Made by a program: the position numbers and the translations under genes
Assembly: GCA_963921795.1 (NCBI GenBank)
Contig: OY997653.1
Span: forward strand, 2,014,001-2,078,000
Direction of reading: 5' to 3'
DNA from: Nannobrachium achirus
Lineage: Eukaryota > Chordata > Actinopteri > Myctophiformes > Myctophidae
DNA length: 64,000 bases
Shown here: piece after piece, positions 56,186 to 64,000 of the stretch
Position numbering within the stretch: position 1 is the stretch's first letter
Layout of the letters: the number at the start of each line of letters is the position of its first letter
Notes under the pieces: model-generated
The model's database searches: none
What the model was told of the DNA's origin: nothing
What the model saw: only the letters and a program-made list of their open reading frames with translations

Positions 56186-56337
56186 CACTGGTTAAAGCAT
56201 TCAATAATTCTAGGCCTAAATGGGTTAACGTAATCACATGTCATATTTCATAAGGTATTAAGTGTTGCAGTGTTTTTTTTTTTTTTTTCAAATGTTATCT
56301 GAAAGACTGAACAAAGATGTTCAAATAATGGACCATT

Positions 56338-56728
56338 TAAAAGGACAACTTCGTTCATATTTTAGATTGTAATTAGAGAAAAGAAAAGATGAGTGTTAAA
56401 ATGTTTTCATTTACTGCTTTCTAACGTTTTAGAGATTTTAATTATTTTGATTTCAGTGGTCGGGGGCATGCGTACAAGTGGCTAAATGTATCTTTTTAGA
56501 CACAATAAACCCATTCCCAAGATGCACCACAATCTTTCATGGGCAGATCTGACTTATGAGGGCTAGTAGTGTTACTGTAAATAGTATTAAAGACATTGCT
56601 GGCTTATGTGTCTAAAAAGACATTTAGTCACTTGTACGCATGCAGTAAATGAAATCATTTTAACACTCATCTTTTCTTTTCTCTAATTACAATCTGAAAT
56701 ATGAACCCAAAAAAACAAAGTTGTCCAT
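56338..56728. mobile_element. Foldback element (GGACAACTT/AAGTTGTCC)
   Basis: AAAGGACAACTTCGTTCATA at the left and ACAAAGTTGTCC at the right. Inner inverted blocks ATGAGTGTTAAAATG and GCATGCGTACAAGTGGCTAA are shared with 14080-14340. Confidence 0.75.
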
Positions 56729-57416
56729 TTTTCATACATAAACATGTGTAACATCCAGTGATACAAAGGTATATTACATTTAAAAAGAGTACAATACAGG
56801 TACTGTTTACTATGAAATGAGAAATAATTGAGTTTGTATGTCTTTGTACAGTAATGGTACAAAAACACTTGAGTTGTGTATTTAATAAAAAGTGTGGTTA
56901 TGTACAGTATTATGAAGCATAATAATTTAGCATACAATAAATATCAGGCATGAAACGTTTAACTTTCCATAGGCCAGGCACAGAGTTTACAGTCTCATGA
57001 AGTCAACTTGAGTCGGGATTATGAAGTTTACACTTAGACATTGTTTAAATCTTGTACAAGAATACAAAATAAAACTTTTAACGGATTGTTTTGTTGTTGT
57101 TTATTACAATTATCACAGCTGTTACAATTATCTTATAGATATCTTCTCATTGCACTTTAATTCTAAATCTTGCCCCAGATTTTGACATAGGCCTAAGTCT
57201 GATGCAGAAAATTAAACTCATTTTGAGTGAAAATGCCAATATCATGAGGTACACTGTGAGTGTTAATTTAACCTTTTAACATTAACCTTTTCTTCTTTTT
57301 ATAGGCCTATCGTTAGTTTGTGTATGTTCAGTATACTGTATGAGGAGGAACAGATTAGAGTTAGGGCGTTAGAGTTTAGGCCTACATCATATAAGCTTTG
57401 CAGTTTTCCTTTTTTA
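56729..57416. other. AT-rich region, nothing recognised
   Basis: No frame, repeat family or RNA gene was identified; an AATAAA lies at 57068-57073. Confidence 0.5.
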
Positions 57417-57424
57417 CTTTAGAT

Positions 57425-57848
57425 CAGGGGTCTTCAACATTTTCAGGCCGGGGACCCCTTAGTTGACAGAGAGATGAAGCAGGGACCCCCACAACCATTT
57501 CAGAGTTTACATATATTTTCATTGTTTGACAGCACAATCATCAGTGTATTTTGGATTCATGTCAATTTGTGTTTTCAGATATTTAACCACTTGAACCACT
57601 TGAATACTTAATACATTTGACCTTTCACTCTGTACTTAGTCTCCTCTTTTTCCCCTCTACACCAAAGCTATAGCGCGAGGCGTTGTGAGCTTGTAGATCG
57701 GCTATTTTTGGCTAAAGTTCTCCGAATATGGACGCTAGGGTTCAAGTGGTTAATATAAAAGGTTTCTATCACACAAAGATTTGGAGGAGCCCCTGTAGTA
57801 ACTCTGAGGACCCCCTAGGGGTCCAAGACCCCCTGTTGAAGACCCCTG
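57425..57848 (-). mobile_element. Family-C hAT MITE with perfect target duplication
   Basis: CAGGGGTCTTCAAC...GTTGAAGACCCCTG, flanked by CTTTAGAT at 57417-57424 and 57849-57856. The module is reduced to its right half (about 57667-57713, GCGAGGCGTTGTGAGCTTG). Confidence 0.94.
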
Positions 57849-58320
57849 CTTTAGATTGTGTAGTGAAAAGCTACCGTATGTCTACAGTATGAGAATGTAC
57901 AGGATTCAACAAGCTGAGAGGAATACATAGTGAAGTGGTGTGTGTCTGTGCGTGCGTGCGTGCGTGCGTCCAGACCATGTGCTTCCACTCAGCAGTCATC
58001 AGACTCTGCAGTGTTCACTACTTGGGCTCTCGTGGTCCTCTACACTTACATCATTACCAGAGAAGGAATGCCATCCAGCCCTCGAGGACACACAGTCACC
58101 ATTCAATAACTTCTTCTCATCCATTGTGTTTTAGAACAGTGGTTCTCAACCTTTTCAGCAGTGTTGATTTCGTCGACTAAAGCTATGACGAAAAATGTTT
58201 GTCGACTGTTTTTTTTCACTGACGAAAATTAAATAAAAACTAAAAAAATACTAAGCTGTGGTGACTAAAACTATTAAAGACTAAATATATTGACAATTTC
58301 GTCAACAAAATAAAAACTAG

Positions 58321-58790
58321 AAGCAGTGCTCTTCCAAGCACAGGTCTCCACCAGGCCATGCGTCCTGGTGGTGCTACTGTATAATAGGCCAATGTAAATA
58401 GGCCTATTATACACTAGGCTCCTATAAACTTTGGAAGCCAATCTTAGCCAATCAGGATGGAATATGAAAAATCACATGACTATAGAGAAACTGCCTACCG
58501 ATTTGTAGGATTTTTGGACAAAATCTGGAAGAGTAGTGCACCGAAATGTGTTTTGCGAACATCGGCCACTAGGTGGCGCTAGAAAAGGCCCATTTGAAAA
58601 ATTTAGGGCAGAGGTTCTAGATTGACATCCAGGGAGTGTGTGTGCTCACTTTGGCAGCGTCCGGGCCAACGGCGACTGAGATTAAGCGCTCACAAACTGC
58701 GAGGACGCACGGACGGACGGACGGACGGACGGACGGACGGACGGACGGAGGGGAAAACATACTCTCCCTCAGCCTTCGGCTGGTGGAGAC
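58321..58790. mobile_element. GGAC-repeat element nested in family A
   Basis: A 470-bp insertion between two AACTAG copies (58315-58320 and 58791-58796). It starts AAGCAGTGCTCTTCC and ends CTTCGGCTGGTGGAGAC. A GCGAGGACGCACGGACGGAC tract (about 58702-58748) precedes the end. Family not identified. Confidence 0.75.
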
Positions 58791-58856
58791 AACTAGACTA
58801 AAACGTTAGGGAGGGACTATTGGAGAAGAGTTGTTTGGTTCTTCTCAAGTGTTGCG

Positions 58857-58937
58857 TGCTGAATAGCAGATCTACAAGCTCACAACGCGTCGCAGCGAGA
58901 CGCGTTGTGAGCTTGTAGACCTGCTATTTTCAGCATG
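58857..58937. repeat. Hairpin module (family A)
   Basis: TGCTGAATAGCAGATCTAC, inner CAACGCGTCGC and near-complement, GAGCTTGTAGACCTGC and TATTTTCAGCA. Confidence 0.94.
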
Positions 58938-59717
58938 CAACCAAGTGTAAAATCAGCCATTACGATGCCATCAAGGCCTGCCAAAATACATTTTAGTCGA
59001 CCAAATCAACTGTAGATTTAGTCGCATGAAATCTTATGATATTTAGTCAACTAAAATTAGACTAAAACTAATACTTTTCAGGTGACTAAATTATGACTAA
59101 AACTAAATGACATTTTATTCAAAAGACTATGACTAAAACTAAATCAAAATTTGCTGTAAAAAACAACACTGCTTTTCAGGCTGTGACCCCCCCCCCCCCC
59201 CCCCAAAGAAAAAAATATATTTGGGGACTCCCCACCACCCACCACCTGACTTAGTAGGAGTTGAGGCACTTTTACTTGGACCCAGGGATAAATATTGTGA
59301 AAATATCTACAAGCTACAGTACAACACCTCCAACACAAGGCATTTCAAAAACTTTGCCAATTTGGCAATGTTTGACCAGCTTGTATAGTAATAGTAGGCT
59401 ATAGTTTGTTTTTCTTCTTTTTTTTAGGTCTTAAAAAGGTCTACAAAGTAAAAAAAAAATGTGTCACTTCACTGTCATCTGGGGACCCCTCTGAAATCTT
59501 GTGGGGACCCCCCTAAACACGGGTTTAGAACCACTGTTTTAGAAAATATCCCCTATCTAACTGTTGATTGATTGACATTGACTGCATACTTTACTAGAAG
59601 TTTGCATATCAAAACGTGCAGCTACAGTTCACTGATAGTAAAATGATAAAGACCACAAAGAAAGGAAGCTGTTAGGCTTATTTGCATTGGGGTCCCTTAT
59701 TTGTACTCAATTCATAC

Positions 59718-59723
59718 AAAAAA
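59718..59723 (-). terminator. RNA polymerase III terminator of tRNA-Glu
   Basis: TTTTTT on the minus strand, 6 bases after the end of the tRNA gene, the usual Pol III stop. Confidence 0.9.
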
Positions 59724-59729
59724 CGGTAG

Positions 59730-59801
59730 TTCCCTGACCGGGAATCGAACCCGGGCCGCGGCGGTGAGAGCGCCGAATCCTAACCACTAGACCACCAGGG
59801 A
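59730..59801 (-). tRNA. tRNA-Glu (anticodon CTC)
   Basis: On the minus strand it starts TCCCTGGTGGTCTAGTGG and folds as a full cloverleaf. TCCCTGG pairs with TCAGGGA (one G-T pair). The anticodon stem CGGCG/CGCCG encloses loop CTCTCAC with anticodon CTC at plus 59766-59768. The T arm contains GGTTCGATTCC (the B box) and the A box is TGGTCTAGTGG. It ends with discriminator A and no encoded CCA, as in eukaryotes. It is identical, as far as I recall, to vertebrate tRNA-Glu-CTC genes, and a T6 terminator follows. It delivers glutamate to GAG codons. It lies between rab32 and the putative adgb exon. Confidence 0.97.
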
Positions 59802-59906
59802 GACATGCTTACTCAATCGTCTTTAGGACCCAGAAGCTCTGCAAGGAAACTCCACTACCTTCCCTTTCCGTTGCTTAGCAATGCATAAACTTCCATGAGT
59901 AACTAG

Positions 59907-60535
59907 TAGAGATGGGATTTATGGTTCTTTGAAGTGAGCCGGATCTCTGGGATCAGTTCCTTTCCAAGAGCCGTTCAAAAGACTCACTGGCTCATTTTAG
60001 TTACTTTGTAGATTTTGATTAGCCTATAATTACAAATCACGTCTTCAACCCTATACATTTCGTCCATGTTTAAATTTCCGCCTTTTGAATATAGCCTATC
60101 CCATCTACAACAATGCGTCGTTGCGGCATTGTGAGCTTGTAGATCTGCTATTTTCAAAAGACTTTGATACAAATACTTTTTTTTATTTATTTTTTTTACC
60201 TCAAGTGCATTTTAATTCCGTACATCCACTTGTGGCAGAATATTTCTACATTGCAGTATTGATCCTTTTACTTAATGCAAGTAAAGAATTTGAGTACTTT
60301 TTCCAGCACTGTTCAGAAAGGAACGGCTCCCTACTGCGAGTGCGAACTAGCCTGACACTCAGGCTGACTCAGCCTGAATTGACATTTCGTTTCACTCCAT
60401 TACCAAACTTTAAAGGGGTGTGGCTAGCGATTCAGGGTCTGGAACTAGGCTAACTGCGAACTGGATCCCATTCCCATCGTTCATTTCAAAGAGCCGTTCA
60501 AAAGACTCGATTCGTTCGCGAACGTCCCATCTCTA
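59907..60535. mobile_element. Family-G element (TAGAGATGGGA), with nested short repeat
   Basis: Starts TAGAGATGGGATTTATGG and ends GAACGTCCCATCTCTA. AGAGCCGTTCAAAAGACTC blocks occur near both ends. It matches 16428-16965 in opposite orientation. Module at 60098-60156. A 100-bp repeat (AGCCTGACACTCAGGCTGAC, about 60350-60450) is inserted near the right end. The right end lies 80 bp before the putative adgb start. Confidence 0.78.
60098..60156. repeat. Hairpin module, left arm decayed (family G)
   Basis: CATCTACAACAATGCGTCGT and GCGGCATTGTGAGCTTGTAG then ATCTGCTATTTTCAAAAG. Confidence 0.8.
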
Positions 60536-60614
60536 CACGACACAACAACACAAACACACAGCCAGACGTTTTGACCTCCATGTGTTTAAGGTTTTAATGT
60601 AATAATCAACCATC

Positions 60615-60694
60615 ATGTCCAAGCTGCTACCGAAGAAAAAGGAATCTACCTCCAGCAGAGTCACGTCGTCCCGGGGCCAGACGCCAAATAAAGA
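60615..60694 (+). CDS. adgb: Putative androglobin, first coding exon
   Basis: ATG at 60615 opens MSKLLPKKKESTSSRVTSSR, then GQTPNK and the first two bases of an Asp or Glu codon, followed by donor GTGAGA at 60695. The N-terminus resembles that of mammalian androglobin (short start, Ser-Lys, then KKKE), a large calpain-like protein with a circularly permuted globin domain and an IQ motif, linked to ciliated cells and sperm. ADGB is the gene after RAB32 in human, in this orientation, which is the main support. Only 26 residues are visible; no globin or protease domain is in the window. Without synteny this would be a weak call. Too short to exclude another gene or chance. Confidence 0.5.
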
Positions 60695-60973
60695 GTGAGA
60701 CAATTAAACACTTAAACACACGTCTTAAATGTTACCCATGCTGTAAGTAATTAATTACGTTTACTTATAACAAGTACTGTACTTAAGTACAATTTTGAGG
60801 TATTTGTACTTTACTTTCCAATACTTTTACAGTAAAAGTAACAAGTAAAGTTTACAAATAATTGTAGTGTTACTAGACTAGTCGTGACTCGTGACTATTA
60901 CATCTATTCCACTGACTACATGGAGGCAATTCAATGTTGTACTTTTACACTCCACAGATACTTTTTGCCTACT

Positions 60974-61602
60974 TAAAGGGGTATTTCACTTTAAAAAAAA
61001 ACTTTTGGTCATTTTATCGTCTAATCAGGCTTTTTTTGAACACCCTGAACAGTTTTTAATTTGCTTGTGTCAATATTTAGATATTTGATGTGTTACCAGC
61101 TAGGCCCTCCTCCTGCAGGAGGCCTCCCCATACACACCCATTGTAACTACAAACTTCATTTTAACCATGATAGATTAATTAAAAACACCCATTATTTTTT
61201 CTGGTGACTCATTCTACCCTCCTAATACGTGAGCAGGCCATGTATTTTCAATAACTTTTTTTCATTTATTTTTAATAATTCTTTATTGTATTTTTTTTCC
61301 ATTTTCCCAAAGAATTATTAAAAGGAGGGTAGTAGCAGTCACCAGAAAAAAAATAATAATGGGTGTTTTTAATGAATCTATCATGGTTAAAATGGAGTTT
61401 GAAGTTACAATGGGTGTCCCTGGGACTGGAGGGCCTGATCACATTTACATCAAATATCTAAATAATATTTAGATATTTGATGTAAATGTTATATTGAATC
61501 AAGCAAATTAAAATCTGTTCAGGGTGTTCATAAAAGCCTGATTAGACGATAAAATGACCACAAGTTTTTTTTTTTTTTTTGAAAGTGGAATATCCCTTTA
61601 AT
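60974..61602. mobile_element. Foldback element with long inverted arms
   Basis: TTAAAGGGGTATTTCACTTT at the left, AAGTGGAATATCCCTTTAA at the right. GGTCATTTTATCGTCTAATC, ACCATGATAGATTAATT and GACTCATTCTACCCTCC are repeated inverted. Arms of about 250 bp. Confidence 0.85.
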
Positions 61603-61944
61603 TAAAGAATGTGAGTATACTATTTCCATACTGCAGATAGCCTACCAATGACCTTGGGTTTCTAGGTTAGCAGCAGAAACGAATTAGCCTAATTAGTCAA
61701 TTAAGCTATGCAATGATTTATCCAAGTCACTGGCTGTTCTTATATTAAAGTAATTTACGCTGACTGAGCCAATTAGCAATTAACCTAATGACACTATACT
61801 GACACGGCCAGTTCCTGGTGGTTTCTCCATGCATGAAAGCAGACAAATTAACCTTTCATAATAACACTGGTTTCAAAGGCACCTAAGACTGGCTGTAGTG
61901 TCACCTGGGAGTAACGTTGTACTCTAACTTAATGTATGCTAACA

Positions 61945-62460
61945 GTGGCATCAGTTCAGAAAAAGCTAAGGCGCGTGTGCAAGACAACAGTCATGTTGCC
62001 ATACCTTAGCAACAGGCATGATACATTCAATGTTGTACTTTTACACTTAAGAAGTAGGCTACATTTTATTTTTTCTTTCTCCCCGTTTCTACGGTTTCTT
62101 GGGCTGGATATGGCAGCCTGGAATGGTTGTTGAAGTGCAACTAAACTTGGCATGTTAGTAAACGTGCCACAATTAACCATAATGCATTGCACCTGTGCAG
62201 CGTGGGAATATACCATTTTGTCAAGATGGGGTGAATAAAAGTGTGGAGAATATAATTATAATACCTTGTTAAAGTCACCATTTTGTTATATTTTGCATTT
62301 GTAGTTATGTTACTGTAATTTAACAACATAATAACCAGCACATATAGACAAATAAACATTTGTGGATTTATATTTAAAGGTAACTTTTATTTTCTCCCCT
62401 GGACCCAGGGTATGGCAGCTGCATACCCCTGCCATACCCAATTGACGCCCCTGCACCTAA
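61945..62460. mobile_element. GGCATCAGTTCAGAAAAAGC element, copy 2
   Basis: Shares GTGGCATCAGTTCAGAAAAA, CAGTCATGTTGCCATACCTT and CCTGGACCCAGGGTATGGCA with 46000-46275. Flanked by a duplicated local stretch (CCTAAGACTGGCTG and GTCACCTGGGAGTAA, 61880-61915 and 62456-62490), perhaps a long target duplication or segmental copy. Confidence 0.6.
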
Positions 62461-62840
62461 GACTGGCTGCAGTGTCACCTGGGAGTAATGTTGTACTTAA
62501 TGTATGCTAATGATGACACCACATGACAAGTACTTAATAGTGAGGTTGACATTGGGTTTACCAAACATTGGTGGGATCCAGCAAGCTGAATTCACTTGCA
62601 TGAACAGGGCATTTGAGAGAGGCAGTGTCAAAGTGCCTGCCAGTGGTGGAAACTGGAAAGTAACAAAGTACATTTACTTAAGTAGGCTACAGTTTTGAGT
62701 TTTTACTGGAGTAGGCCTATTTCCAATTATTAGTACTTTTACTTCTACTCCACTACATCTCAGACACATTATTTTGAATTCCGGACTTTTATTTGTAACA
62801 GAGTATTTCCACATTGCAGTGTTGATACAGTACTTTTACT

Positions 62841-63305
62841 TAAAAGGATCCCTGGCTAATACGACAAATATGCCTTAATACATTATAATTGTCCTCTATA
62901 ACTACAATGTAAAATTAAAAATACCTCAATTATTTTATTTCTTCTAGAAATAGCTAATCTTTCACTCAATAGGGGAAATGCCTGTCGCAAGTTTATGATG
63001 TCATAAAACCATGTGTGGTCTATCCCTATGGCATGCATGTGAAAATAAAAATACACACACACATTTGAAATATCGATTTGATGCTCATATTAGGAAGTAT
63101 TACGTTTGTTTTTATTTTCACATGCATGCCATAAATTAGATCACACGTAGTTTTATGACATCATCAACTTGCGACGGGAAAATTAGCTATTTCTAGAAGA
63201 AATACAATATTTAAGGTGTTTTTAATTTTACATTGTAGTTATAGAGGACAATTATAATGTATTAAGGCATATTGTAGTATTAGCCAGGGATCCTTTTAAG
63301 TAAAA
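62841..63305. repeat. Large imperfect palindrome
   Basis: Arms of about 200 bp: ACTTAAAAGGATCCCTGGCT and its complement at the ends, with CATTATAATTGTCCTCTATA and GAAATAGCTAAT inside, around a centre near 63065. Likely a foldback element. Confidence 0.88.
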
Positions 63306-63399
63306 CATTTGTGTACTTTTTCCACCTGCCCATCACTGTGGAGGTTGTGGGTTAGTTAGAGGACAAGGCAAAGCCAGGGTGATATCACTAGACCTTATT

Positions 63400-63945
63400 C
63401 ACATCAAGGCCATCTTGGATCACATGAACACATGGGGTGGCAGCCTGCATACAAACCATTGTAAACAATATGGTTTGGTCATCGGTTTGGCAGATGGTCC
63501 CAAAATATGAGTTTTGTTCAACCAATTTATTTTGACCAAATCGACAAATGTGCAGATGACAACATCAACATCCCCAAAAGGATTCAAAAGAAGGATACAT
63601 CCACAATATTCATGGTAGTTCTGTGCAAAGACTTGCTACAGTATCTGTGCAGACTAGTGCTTGCTCTGCCATTATATTAACTTACTGTATCGTGATTTTT
63701 GCATATTAATCAGGAACAATCTAACAACATATAGTTAATATGATGGCGGAACAAGCACTGCACAGATAGCAAGTCTTTGTACACAGTAAGGTTGCAACCT
63801 AACTTGAATATCGTTACCGTAGCGCTTCTATTTAATCCTTTTGGGGATGTTGATTTTGTCATCTGCCCATTTGACACTTTGGTCAAAAGAAATTGGTTGA
63901 ACAGAACTCATATTTTTGGGACCATCTCTGAATTGTTTACAATGG
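63400..63945. repeat. Large imperfect palindrome
   Basis: ACAAACCATTGTAAACAATA to TGCAAAGACTTGCTACAGT is repeated inverted up to ATTGTTTACAATGGTTTGTT. Arms of about 200 bp. The right end is cut by the next element at about 63945. Confidence 0.85.
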
Positions 63946-64000
63946 TTTGTTGCGACCGCCAGGTCGCAGTTACTATCAAAACCTCCACCAGCTGTCTGTC

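Larger units (their letters stand above)
55664..56224 (+). mobile_element. Family-E TTAA MITE, complete reference copy
   Basis: TTAA on both sides (55660-55663 and 56225-56228), terminal repeats CTCATTTAG/CTAAATGGG. The left module is reduced to a minimal form (55719-55758) and the right module is perfect (56113-56185). The centre contains the CAGTGGTTCTCAAACC and GGACCCxCAAAATGATATG block that resembles a hAT left end. Confidence 0.93.
58159..59171 (+). mobile_element. Family-A hAT MITE nested in family B
   Basis: CAGTGTTG...CAACACTG with exact 8-bp duplication CTTTTCAG (58151-58158 and 59172-59179). It holds module 58857-58937 and is itself interrupted at AACTAG by 58321-58790. Confidence 0.94.
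58137..59536 (+). mobile_element. Family-B hAT MITE, outermost of a three-level nest
   Basis: CAGTGGTTCTCAACC...GAACCACTG with exact 8-bp duplication TTTTAGAA (58129-58136 and 59537-59544). Interrupted by a family-A MITE. A decayed module remnant lies at about 59300-59345. Confidence 0.92.
60695..64000 (+). other. adgb: Putative adgb intron 1
   Basis: No further exon recognised. Mostly inverted-repeat elements (60974-61602, 61945-62460, 62841-63305, 63400-63945). The last 50 bp (TTGCGACCGCCAGGTCGCAG) match the start of the minisatellite-bearing element family at 51468, cut by the window end. Confidence 0.45.

Overview
This is teleost-type vertebrate genomic DNA. Multi-exon genes with GT-AG introns, long TG/CA microsatellites, a vertebrate tRNA-Glu gene and dense DNA-transposon remnants all point to a ray-finned fish. 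I cannot name the species. The gene order grm1 - rab32 - (putative) adgb, all on the + strand, matches the GRM1-RAB32-ADGB order I know from human chromosome 6q24.

Layout. 1-9292 is the 3' part of grm1 (group I metabotropic glutamate receptor): the seven-transmembrane region at 1495-2962, split by a small intron, and the C-terminal tail exon at 8434-9292. 9293-16059 is transposon-filled intergenic DNA. 16060-54718 is rab32 in three coding exons (16060-16273, 49244-49521, 54569-54718); intron 1 is about 33 kb and intron 2 about 5 kb, both packed with nested transposons. 59730-59801 (minus) is a tRNA-Glu(CTC) gene. 60615-60694 looks like the first coding exon of adgb (androglobin); the rest of the window would be its intron 1.

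Most other DNA is mobile: hAT-like MITEs with 8-bp target duplications (families called A, B, C, D here), TTAA-flanked piggyBac-like MITEs (family E), foldback elements, an ORF1-only LINE-1-like retroposon (39441-42151), a short LTR element with matching 453-bp LTRs (33636-35712), and a minisatellite-bearing element present as two inverted copies around rab32 exon 2.

Two things stand out. (1) The 531-bp intron splitting the grm1 transmembrane exon is almost entirely one family-A hAT MITE (520 of 531 bp). Its splice sites fall in or beside the target-site duplication, and splicing restores the conserved reading frame exactly: an apparently transposon-born intron. (2) About 50 copies of one hairpin module (arm core GATCTACAAGC, usually between AAAATAGC and GCTATTTT) lie inside many otherwise different transposon families, including families with different target duplications (8 bp versus TTAA). 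Stem substitutions are matched on both arms, and the outermost arm bases differ by host family yet still pair. I know of no named element that explains this. All comparisons were made by eye.
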